A DNA stretch of 33,251 nucleotides from assembly GCA_025923195.1 (NCBI GenBank), contig JAICGJ010000049.1:1-33251 (forward strand), in the 5' to 3' direction. Within the stretch, counting starts at the first letter, position 1; each line of letters starts with the position of its first letter. This DNA is from Chryseolinea sp. (lineage in GTDB: Bacteria > Bacteroidota > Bacteroidia > Cytophagales > Cyclobacteriaceae). The position numbers and the translations under genes were made by a program. Positions 1 through 6,875 of this stretch are shown here, one piece after another. Under the pieces are notes generated by a model. It was not told the DNA's origin. It worked only from the letters and a program-made list of their open reading frames with translations, and searched no databases.

Positions 1-422
1 CCCCGTTGTACTTCGTCATTCACTGCGTTTCGCAATACAAAATACGCGGCGTAAATCAATAAGCCTATGGAAGTATTGTTCAGTTTAGGGTCATTCGTCC
101 AGAATGTTCCCCAGGTGAAGTTGGCCCAAGCCATACCCGTGCATAAACCAAGGATACCGAAGAAAAAACCTACTTTGGCTGACTGGACCGCATAATCATC
201 ATAGCGGACCTCATTTGATCGGAGGTATTTTATCGACGCCCAGACCGAGAAGGTGAACTGGAACATCATGCTGAACCACATTGGGGTGTGAAAATAATTA
301 AGCCTGATGGTTTCATTCAATATGGGAAGGCGCGGGACCGGGATCAGAAATCCACCGATCACGGTATAATACAGGAGTATAAGGGTCACGATTTTCCACC
401 AGCTGAGTCTGAATTTTTCCAT
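1..422 (-). CDS. ccsA: CcsA/CcmC-type cytochrome c biogenesis membrane protein, partial
   Basis: This is the N-terminal ~140 residues of a membrane protein that runs off the left edge. It reads from the ATG at 420-422 (MEKFRLSWWKIVTLILLYYT). Visible are a first membrane helix, then a YFHTPMW segment that corresponds to the conserved His/Pro region of CcmC/CcsA haem-handling proteins. A tryptophan-rich WGTFWTNDPKL segment follows, matching the WWD-like haem-binding motif (WGxxWxxD) of the family. Proteins of this family move or present haem to the cytochrome c maturation machinery on the outer face of the cytoplasmic membrane. The assignment rests on these motifs; the C-terminal part is outside the window. 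The next gene on the same strand lies 38 bp upstream and could be co-transcribed, although it has a promoter candidate of its own. Confidence 0.78.
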   Translation of the reverse strand, partial: MEKFRLSWWKIVTLILLYYTVIGGFLIPVPRLPILNETIRLNYFHTPMWFSMMFQFTFSVWASIKYLRSNEVRYDDYAVQSAKVGFFFGILGLCTGMAWANFTWGTFWTNDPKLNNTSIGLLIYAAYFVLRNAVNDEVQR

Positions 423-460
423 TTATATGGTGGTTAATCAATCCGCGAAAGCGGCAAACA

Positions 461-766
461 CTAGCAGGGCAGTTTCCGCAGAACTTTTCTGTCGATATAA
501 AACGTGCCGAAAGGCACGAACGATGAGACCATCACGACGAATACTGTTCCGAGATTCCATTTTTGGAGAACGCTGATGATCAATGTAGCAAACACAAAAA
601 GGACAAATAAAACACCGTGAATTAATCCAATGGCTTGCGTCGCCTCCGGAATACCCATAACGTACTTAACGGGCATAGCAATGAATAGCAATAGAAGGAG
701 CGACCAACCCTCCAGCAAGGCAATGATCCGAAGTCGTCCTAAATGAGTTTTAAATAAGTGGTTCAT
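461..766 (-). CDS. DUF3817-type small integral membrane protein
   Basis: A protein of about 101 residues resembling the DUF3817 (YdzA-like) family. It begins with a LxxLRIIALLEGWSLLLL segment typical of that family and has about three hydrophobic helices. The function of the family is not established. An in-frame TTG at 781 would add five residues, but I chose the ATG at 764-766 because it gives the normal family N-terminus and because the TTG lies inside a promoter-like -7 element (779-786). It is codirectional with the haem-export gene downstream. Confidence 0.75.
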   Translation of the reverse strand: MNHLFKTHLGRLRIIALLEGWSLLLLLFIAMPVKYVMGIPEATQAIGLIHGVLFVLFVFATLIISVLQKWNLGTVFVVMVSSFVPFGTFYIDRKVLRKLPC

Positions 767-778
767 AATGAAAGTCGG

Positions 779-810
779 CAAAAGTAAGAATGAATCGTCA
801 GACTATGAAA
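779..810 (-). promoter_or_regulatory. Candidate Bacteroidota promoter for the DUF3817 gene
   Basis: On the minus strand 779-786 reads TACTTTTG, a perfect match to the Bacteroidota -7 element TAnnTTTG. Twenty bases upstream, 807-810 reads TTTC, one mismatch from the -33 TTTG. Transcription would start close to the ATG at 766, giving a very short leader. This is inferred from consensus matching only. Confidence 0.35.
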
Positions 811-918
811 TGAAAATTTAAGGCCGCTGAATTTTTTACGATCGCGACTCTTGGATCATCATGCTTGCGTTGGCCATTGACTGCATTATCATATATTCGC
901 ACTGTAATCAACATAGGT

Positions 919-1629
919 ATGGATACCCTTCAGGATAAGGCAATTTTAATTACGGGTGGAAGCAAAGGCATAGGCTATGGTATCGCCGAGTCACTGTTAA
1001 AGGAGGGTGCTCGAGTTGCTATTACGAGTAGATTTCTGCCGACAGCGGATGCGGCAGTCGAGAAATTGAAAGTCATTGGCAAGGGTGATATTATTGGAAT
1101 TGAGGCGGATGTTCGGGATGCGGATGCCCAGAAGCGAGCAGTCGAGGCAGTTGTAAAAAAATGGGGACAATTGGATGTGCTGATTGCGAATGCGGGTTTG
1201 GGCTATTTTGGAAATATTGAGACGTTAACCGCTGATCAATGGCATGAAACCATCGATACGAACCTGACGGGTGTTTTTTATAGTATAAAGGCTGCCATTC
1301 CCGAACTAAAAAAATCGAAAGGATACATTATTACCATGGCGAGCCTAGCAGGCACTAACTTCTTCGCAGGAGCAAGCGCCTACAATGCCAGCAAGTTCGG
1401 CCTCGTGGGCTTTACGCAGGCAGTCATGCTTGACCTAAGAGGATATGGTATCAAGGTGACTACTATAATGCCGGGGTCAGTCGCCACTGAGTTCAACGGA
1501 CGTGAAAATGCGGAGGATGCATGGAAAATTCAGCCCGAAGACATTGGGCAAATCGTTGTGGATCTTCTGAAGATGCATCCACGGACGCTCCCTAGCAAAA
1601 TTGAAGTGAGGCCTAGCATGCCCAAATAG
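919..1629 (+). CDS. Short-chain dehydrogenase/reductase (SDR), FabG-like
   Basis: A 236-residue classical SDR, expected to be a cytosolic NAD(P)-dependent oxidoreductase with a Rossmann fold. Visible landmarks are the cofactor loop TGGSKGIG (12-19), NAG (91-93), the structural Asn115 in DTNLTG, catalytic Ser142 in MASLAG, and the YNASK catalytic pair Tyr155/Lys159. The length is normal for the family. The ORF opens upstream at a TTG (865), but the ATG at 919 gives the usual short lead into the ITGGSKGIG strand, so I start there. The substrate cannot be read from sequence; FabG-type 3-oxoacyl reductase and sugar or alcohol dehydrogenase are all possible. The ThuA gene starts 19 bp after its stop, suggesting one transcript. 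Confidence 0.88.
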   Translation: MDTLQDKAILITGGSKGIGYGIAESLLKEGARVAITSRFLPTADAAVEKLKVIGKGDIIGIEADVRDADAQKRAVEAVVKKWGQLDVLIANAGLGYFGNIETLTADQWHETIDTNLTGVFYSIKAAIPELKKSKGYIITMASLAGTNFFAGASAYNASKFGLVGFTQAVMLDLRGYGIKVTTIMPGSVATEFNGRENAEDAWKIQPEDIGQIVVDLLKMHPRTLPSKIEVRPSMPK

Positions 1630-1648
1630 TTCAACCATAATTGCAGCT

Positions 1649-2479
1649 ATGAAAGTATCGAGCTTTGTCGTACATTTTTTTGTTATAATCTCCTTTTGTG
1701 TGCACGCACAACAACCGAGTAACGTTGAGTGGAAATCTGTAAAAATTCTACTGTACACAAAGAATGGCAAAGGTTATGTACATGAAAATATTGAGAGCTC
1801 AGTAAAATCTATTCAGAAGCTGGGAAAGGAAAAAGGTTTTACCGTAATCACCAGCGATGATCCGGCCGTATTTACAGTGGAGAATCTTAAACAGTTTGCA
1901 TTCTTATTGTTCGCTAACACAAACAATGACGTTTTCGACACAAATGAACAGCGGCTGGCTTTTAGAAAATATATTCAATCGGGCGGAGGTTTCGTTGGTC
2001 TGCACTCAGTGTTGGGTACCGAACGAAACTGGACCTGGTTTAAGATGATGCTCGGCGGTTCATTCGCATGGCATCCCAAATTTCAGTCGCTAACTTTGAA
2101 AGTAATTGACCCGGCGCATGTTACTGCTAAAGGCGTTCCTCCTACCTGGACAAAGGAAGATGAATGTTACTTTATGAAAGAGATGTATCCGGGTATCAAA
2201 GTCGTCCTAGCCCACGACTTAACAAGCCTGCGAAAGGATGAAGAAGAAAAAATTAAAGTGAATTCAGGGTCATTTGTCCGCTACTATCCAGCCGCGTGGT
2301 ATCAACAGTTTGATGGCGGCACGATCTGGATAACGACGTTGGGACATAACAAGAAGGATTACGAAGACCCTGCTTACCTGAATCATATATTTCAGGGTAT
2401 GCAATATGTGGCCGCTCATTCCATGAAACGAGATCCGGCAAAAGCGTATGCTACGGAGTTTGAGGAACCAGTGAAGTAA
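1649..2479 (+). CDS. Exported ThuA domain protein
   Basis: A 276-residue protein with an N-terminal signal peptide (hydrophobic stretch followed by VHAQ) and a ThuA-like domain of the class I glutamine amidotransferase fold. Recognisable segments are SGGGFVGLHS and the following W-x-W...LGGSFAWHP, and near the C-terminus WITTLGHNKKDYEDP, all usual in Bacteroidota ThuA proteins. ThuA proteins are linked to trehalose and other disaccharide catabolism, often beside Gfo/Idh/MocA oxidoreductases. One lies convergent just downstream here. The precise reaction is not established. It probably shares a transcript with the SDR gene. A short heptamer-type repeat follows the stop codon. Confidence 0.82.
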   Translation: MKVSSFVVHFFVIISFCVHAQQPSNVEWKSVKILLYTKNGKGYVHENIESSVKSIQKLGKEKGFTVITSDDPAVFTVENLKQFAFLLFANTNNDVFDTNEQRLAFRKYIQSGGGFVGLHSVLGTERNWTWFKMMLGGSFAWHPKFQSLTLKVIDPAHVTAKGVPPTWTKEDECYFMKEMYPGIKVVLAHDLTSLRKDEEEKIKVNSGSFVRYYPAAWYQQFDGGTIWITTLGHNKKDYEDPAYLNHIFQGMQYVAAHSMKRDPAKAYATEFEEPVK

Positions 2480-2513
2480 TTGGTTACGGTGACGGTCGTG
2501 CTTCACTTTAAAT

Positions 2514-2590
2514 GTCCATAGACCATGGTCCATGGTCCATAGGAGCGCTCATTCCTTACCGTGAACTTTAAACTTTGAACCCGAAACTGA
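2514..2590. repeat. Two heptamer tandem arrays between convergent genes
   Basis: The spacer between the convergent ThuA and oxidoreductase genes holds four 7-bp units of the form G(T/A)CCAT(A/G) at 2514-2541. A second set of four 7-bp units of the form (G/A)AACNNN follows at 2563-2590. The first array is itself nearly palindromic because each unit contains CCATG-type dyads. No gene or clear terminator is seen. Confidence 0.65.
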
Positions 2591-2594
2591 AACA

Positions 2595-3965
2595 TTAAAT
2601 AGATGCCGATTGCCTCTTCGCGGCTGGTTTAATGCTTGTGAGATCTGCGATCTTGACAGCCTGGCCAGTCTCGCAACTTTTGCGGGCTGCTATGCCGATC
2701 AAAATGGATAGTGCCCCATCTCTTACGTTGGCAGCCTGGTTCAGCGGATCTTCCGTTACGCCCGCAAATATCTTATCCTTTAAAAGCTTGTCGCCACCAC
2801 CGTGGCCGCTGGTCCCTTCAGGGACGCGGATGAATTCCCTGGTTCCAAAATTTCTTGTTAATACAATTTCATCGTATGCTTTCCGTTCGATCGGATTGCT
2901 TTCCTCAATCCAGGCATCAATTCTTCCCTTCGTGCCGTTAAATGCAATTCTGTAACCTTCATAGGGTGAATATGTTGTTAACGAGTAGGCTACCTGTACA
3001 CCGTTGGCATACTTGATTGTAGCCGCCATTTTATCGTATATATTGATATCTTCTTTCCATACACAACCATCGCGCAGGTACCCATCGTACTTTTCATGGT
3101 CAACATACAACTCCATATTTCCCTTACTCTGCGTGATATCATAATAAAAACTACATTTCTCCTTATGTGGGCAGGGACGACAGTTGGTATGACGAAAACT
3201 ATTGTTCTTCCCATAAAAATCTAATGAGCCGGAAGCATACACGTCTGTAGGATCTGATTCCAGCCACCAGTTGAGCAAATCAAAATGGTGTGTTGCTTTA
3301 TGGACCCAAAGTGTTCCTCCTTTTTCTTTCAACCTGTGCCAACGTCGAAAATAATCCGCGCCGTGACTTGTATCAAGATACCAATGAAAATCGACGGAAG
3401 TAATTTCGCCTATCGATCCGTTGCGAAGCAACTCGTAGATTTTTGCGCGATGTGGAGAGTATCTATAGTTGAACGTCACCGTGACCTTCTTTCCTGTTTT
3501 CTTTTCAGCTTCCAGGATCGCTTCACACTTTTGTTCATCGGTGGTCATTGGTTTCTCTGTAATGATGTTTGCTCCAAGTTCCATACCCCGGATTATAAAT
3601 TCATGATGGGTTGCATCAACAGTTGTGACAATTAACGTATCAGGCTTTACTTCCTTCATCATTTTTTCAAAGTCGGTGAAGGTAGGACATGCAAACCCAG
3701 TCCATTTTTTGAAGTATTCAAGCCTTCCCGGATTGATATCACATAATCCCACAAACTCAACTCTATCTGAATATGCCTCTTGAACACTTTTCGACCACAT
3801 ACCTTTTGCACGAACACCAGTTCCAACAATGGCAATTCTTTTTTTCTTTTCAGCGGTCCAAACGGGCGAAGAAACAGATGCGAGAGGAGTCATCATTGCC
3901 CCAGCTGCCAGAGCCCCTGTTGTGGCGATAAAACTTCTTCTTGTAACACTTTCGGTGGGTTTCAT
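2595..3965 (-). CDS. Tat-exported Gfo/Idh/MocA family oxidoreductase
   Basis: A 456-residue NAD(P)-dependent sugar-type oxidoreductase. It starts with a twin-arginine signal (RRSFIATTGALAAGAMM, residues 9-25), so it is probably exported folded with its cofactor. The Rossmann loop is GTGVRAKG (48-55), the family EKP motif is at 137-139, and the active-site region KATHHFDLLNWW is at 223-234. Residues 262-271 form an unusual Cys cluster, CRPCPHKEKC (Cys262, Cys265, His267, Cys271), that could hold a metal. The family acts on sugars, inositols and similar polyols, and includes the GH109-type NAD-dependent glycosidases. The substrate is unknown. The neighbouring glycosidase-like gene upstream on the same strand and the convergent ThuA gene suggest a glycoside-catabolic locus. 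Confidence 0.88.
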   Translation of the reverse strand: MKPTESVTRRSFIATTGALAAGAMMTPLASVSSPVWTAEKKKRIAIVGTGVRAKGMWSKSVQEAYSDRVEFVGLCDINPGRLEYFKKWTGFACPTFTDFEKMMKEVKPDTLIVTTVDATHHEFIIRGMELGANIITEKPMTTDEQKCEAILEAEKKTGKKVTVTFNYRYSPHRAKIYELLRNGSIGEITSVDFHWYLDTSHGADYFRRWHRLKEKGGTLWVHKATHHFDLLNWWLESDPTDVYASGSLDFYGKNNSFRHTNCRPCPHKEKCSFYYDITQSKGNMELYVDHEKYDGYLRDGCVWKEDINIYDKMAATIKYANGVQVAYSLTTYSPYEGYRIAFNGTKGRIDAWIEESNPIERKAYDEIVLTRNFGTREFIRVPEGTSGHGGGDKLLKDKIFAGVTEDPLNQAANVRDGALSILIGIAARKSCETGQAVKIADLTSIKPAAKRQSASI

Positions 3966-4014
3966 AAAATTAGGTTTAGTATGAAGCGATATTAATAGAG
4001 GATGCCCAAAATGT

Positions 4015-4026
4015 GCAATCGATTGC
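4015..4026. promoter_or_regulatory. LacI-type operator candidate (perfect 12-bp palindrome)
   Basis: GCAATCGATTGC is a perfect palindrome with a central CG, 50 bp upstream of the oxidoreductase ATG. LacI-family operators have this form. No LacI gene lies in the window, so the regulator would be encoded elsewhere. The role is inferred from shape and position. Confidence 0.45.
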
Positions 4027-4053
4027 GCAATATATAACTATTTTTCAAAAACG

Positions 4054-4070
4054 ATCAATAATTTATTGAT
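4054..4070. promoter_or_regulatory. A/T-rich 17-bp palindrome upstream of the oxidoreductase
   Basis: ATCAATAATTTATTGAT is a perfect dyad around a single central base, 28 bp beyond the CG-centred palindrome. It lies between the oxidoreductase start and the end of the glycosidase-like gene. It could be a second operator or a weak hairpin; nothing in the sequence decides. Confidence 0.3.
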
Positions 4071-4124
4071 AATTGGTTAAGCGTAACTTGTACCAGAATC
4101 CTGTCGCTCATGTTAAAGCAGGGA

Positions 4125-6272
4125 TCAAGGCATTTTCTTCAGGCCCTCCCACTTGACATTCCATTTGCCATCTCTTGGAAATCCTGGATTGTTTCCTTCA
4201 CTTCCATCCCACCCCGCCGCCATCATTGCGACAGCTGCCAGGAGTCCCCCGTTTCCAGGCAAGTAAAGCCGCAGCCTGTGGTCCTGAAAGTTATGCCCAT
4301 TCCGCAGATATGTGTTCTTTTGAACATCCATCAACAAGACTTCTATCGCCTGCCTGGGTTTCTTGAGCCGGGCCGCGCTCATGGCAAGCAACGGATAGTC
4401 CCAGCCCCACGTGGTTTCCCATTGCCAGTTATTCATGATGTTGTCAAATGTATTGGCCATGATGGATGAATCGATTCGTTCATTCCAGGGAAGAAAACCG
4501 TATGCACCGACCACCGCTGGATGGTCGCGCCGAAATTGACTGCCATTATATGCTTTTGGAGTCGTGGAATTGGGTAAATAAAGATCATCCTTCACCGAAA
4601 GTGGAATAAGGTTGTTGATGATTTCCTCCCACTTTTCATTTACCGGCATTCCTAATCGCTTGCGCCACTCCTGGGCTATACGAAGACCGTAGTACCAATA
4701 TTGAAGCTCGTAAGTAGGGTTATCAGTTTCAGTTGCTTTGAAAATTTCCTGCGCAGGGATTAACGGATGACATAATTGATATTTGCCATCGCGAAACCTG
4801 ACAAAGGACGCCATGAAATCGGCTGTGTTAAACACCAAATCCTTATACGCTGTGAGAGTCTGCCTACTCGAATCGTTTCTGTAAAGCAATTCGGCGAAAT
4901 AAATAGGATGTGGTTGCTGCCATATAATAAATGCACCGACATCTGAGGGGCTTTCATTGCCATTTGGATCGGTCATCTTCTGCCAACGCGCACCATCATA
5001 GCCTTGCCATCGGGCAGTCGCCTTTGCTTTATCAGTCACCTTAGTATACCAGTCCAAACTTTTTCTCAATAAGTTACTGCGATTCCACAAGGCAAAATGG
5101 GCAGCGTGCCACCAATGCATCTCAAGGTGAAATTTCCCGTACCAACTGTTCATAGTCAAACCAGTCTCCTGAGGTGGAAGCGAACCCGCGCACTGAATTT
5201 TAGTGAGGTACTGTGAGAGAATTACGCGTCGTTCCAGTTCTTGAGCGCGAGGATCGGTACATTCAGAAAAATCAATGGCAGCACCTGAGGTCCAGAATTG
5301 TTTCCAGTGCTCAATACTGTTGCTTTCAGTGGCACTAAAATCAAATTTTTCAAAGACGCTGTCTGTTGCAAAAGTGGTCGTGAACTCGAAAGTTCCCTGG
5401 GACGATGAGGGGGTCAACACAAAGCTGTGTCCACCCTGTAGCCCGTTCAGATTGCCGTCTCCGTTCCATGCAATGTGAGTGAAGTAAGTTGTACTATCAA
5501 TTTCTCGTTTTATAATCGATTGCTTGTCATGGGAGCGCACTTCCGTTGACCTATGCTTTTCCGCACTTTCAAAATCGTAGCCAGGACAGACGTGGCAATC
5601 CTTCCCATAAGAAAAATCGAATTTGATCTTGAGCCGGCCTTTTTCTATTAATGGCGATTGGATCTTTGCAGAAACTCTGTCTTTCTGCTGGTGTCCATAT
5701 AGTATTACCTTAACTGGGTTTCCGTCAACAATATAATTGCTCTCAATCTTCCCCGTCCATAGCTCAAGTTGCTGATTTATCTGCCCCAGGTCGTCTAGTT
5801 TAACTTCTTCACCGTTTTGCTTTAACAGGATCAATCCAATTAATCCGAGATGAATTCTGTGAGGATTGGATCGCAGAAAATCGGTAGCATATTTTGCTTT
5901 GCCCTGTGACCGTTGCACAGCGTAAGGCGCTTTGGTTGTGTCACAGGATTCGTACTCCTCTGCAACGTCGTCGAGGGTATAATTATCTGCCGTGGGAAAG
6001 GAATGCCAGCCCCATTGCGACTGCGTGCCGAGCGGTATTCCTTTTTCGTAATCCCTGGGAAAAGTTTGCAAACCACTCACGTCAACCGTGAACGCAAACT
6101 CTCCGTTCCCAACCGACAGAGAGGCCATCGTATCTGGTTTTGTTATGACGACGTTGTGACGGGAGACCAGTGCAAACCGATCGATATTGGCAGCGTGAAA
6201 TTCTTTGGTCGAGCAATTTTGAAATAATACGCCGATCCAGAAAAGTACTATAACCTGTCGGGAGAGTATCAT
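4125..6272 (-). CDS. Exported glycosidase-like protein, GH65/GH95-type (alpha/alpha)6 barrel candidate
   Basis: A 715-residue protein with a signal sequence ending in FQNCS, possibly a lipoprotein anchor at Cys. The N-terminal half looks like a beta-sandwich (SVGNGEFAFTVDVSGLQTFP, then GTQSQWGWHSFP). The C-terminal half is helical and ends in PGNGGLLAAVAMMAAGWDGS, as expected of (alpha/alpha)6-barrel enzymes of the GH65/GH95 type. A stretch PAQEIFKATETDNPTYELQY around residue 500 resembles the region holding the catalytic acid in GH65 enzymes, so one of its glutamates may be catalytic. That is inference. I use the ATG at 6270-6272 in place of an in-frame TTG at 6278. It is codirectional with the Tat oxidoreductase 159 bp downstream, which supports joint work on an exported glycan or glycoside. 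Confidence 0.62.
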   Translation of the reverse strand: MILSRQVIVLFWIGVLFQNCSTKEFHAANIDRFALVSRHNVVITKPDTMASLSVGNGEFAFTVDVSGLQTFPRDYEKGIPLGTQSQWGWHSFPTADNYTLDDVAEEYESCDTTKAPYAVQRSQGKAKYATDFLRSNPHRIHLGLIGLILLKQNGEEVKLDDLGQINQQLELWTGKIESNYIVDGNPVKVILYGHQQKDRVSAKIQSPLIEKGRLKIKFDFSYGKDCHVCPGYDFESAEKHRSTEVRSHDKQSIIKREIDSTTYFTHIAWNGDGNLNGLQGGHSFVLTPSSSQGTFEFTTTFATDSVFEKFDFSATESNSIEHWKQFWTSGAAIDFSECTDPRAQELERRVILSQYLTKIQCAGSLPPQETGLTMNSWYGKFHLEMHWWHAAHFALWNRSNLLRKSLDWYTKVTDKAKATARWQGYDGARWQKMTDPNGNESPSDVGAFIIWQQPHPIYFAELLYRNDSSRQTLTAYKDLVFNTADFMASFVRFRDGKYQLCHPLIPAQEIFKATETDNPTYELQYWYYGLRIAQEWRKRLGMPVNEKWEEIINNLIPLSVKDDLYLPNSTTPKAYNGSQFRRDHPAVVGAYGFLPWNERIDSSIMANTFDNIMNNWQWETTWGWDYPLLAMSAARLKKPRQAIEVLLMDVQKNTYLRNGHNFQDHRLRLYLPGNGGLLAAVAMMAAGWDGSEGNNPGFPRDGKWNVKWEGLKKMP

Positions 6273-6593
6273 ATTCAAGTCGACAATGTTTATCTGTGGT
6301 CGGGCAAAAATATGAAAACGTAGTGATTAAAAGGTAAGGTGCAACAACTAATGAAGTTGCAAGCGTTGGTGAAGAAGTATATATGATTCGATGCGGTAAT
6401 ATGATGGTCTCATCGAATGATGGTCACAAGCCCCGGCAAATGGCCAATATTTAACAATTGCATCATTACATGCGAATAATCACGTATACGTCAGGATCCT
6501 TCTCATTTGCGATCCGATGATTCTGGTCGCTAACCAACAAAATACAAAAGCGCATGCACGAGCTGTCATGATTCCTTCTGATGAAATAACGAG
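6273..6593. other. Non-coding spacer with a candidate -7 element
   Basis: No gene is seen in this 321-bp spacer. On the minus strand 6305-6312 reads TATTTTTG, matching the TAnnTTTG -7 element, and it would place a start about 30 nt before the glycosidase-like gene. No matching -33 element is found at the right distance. A 9-bp direct repeat ATGATGGTC occurs at 6401 and 6417. The permease relic begins at the right edge. Confidence 0.35.
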
Positions 6594-6861
6594 TCAGTCC
6601 GATCTTAAGATTTTAACGGGATTCATTCTCGCCGCCTTAACTGCCTGGTAGCTTAACGTCAAGATCGTAATCACGAGCGTCACCATGCCTGCAACTAATA
6701 AAGTCCGCCACGAAATTTCGAGCCCATGCCTTAAAAGGTGATGTTTTTTTTGATGTTGTATAGAATTTCTCATCGAGATCACACGCCTCTTCCACGAGAT
6801 CTTCGCGTAAAAAACCGAGAAGTATTTTCTTCGCGATTCTTGGTGGTATGGTATCCTGTTT
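6594..6861 (-). pseudogene. Relic of a prefix-type FtsX/MacB permease with its middle deleted
   Basis: About 270 bp retains both ends of an otherwise missing ~2.6-kb permease gene. Reading leftward from 6861, one frame gives an N-terminal prefix (IPPRIAKKILLGFLREDL, then DLDEKFY and SPFKA) that matches the prefix of the neighbouring permeases, one codon shorter at the EEVLGDLDEKF position. At about 6722-6730 the frame changes and the typical C-terminus follows (EISWRTLLVAGM, then QAVKAARMNPVKILRSD, TGA stop at 6594-6596). The prefix is preceded by an in-frame TAA two codons into the expected start and has no usable start codon. The ends resemble the 15318-17936 permease most. A 62-residue ORF can be drawn through it but should not be called a gene. 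Confidence 0.85.
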
Positions 6862-6875
6862 TTATGACAATAAAT

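Noticed and set aside
3285-3635. Plus-strand ORF of 116 residues
   Set aside because: It lies wholly inside the well-supported oxidoreductase gene on the other strand and has no recognisable features.
6594-6782. A 62-residue membrane peptide gene
   Set aside because: Its N-terminal half is the prefix of a permease read in the wrong frame; it is part of the relic.
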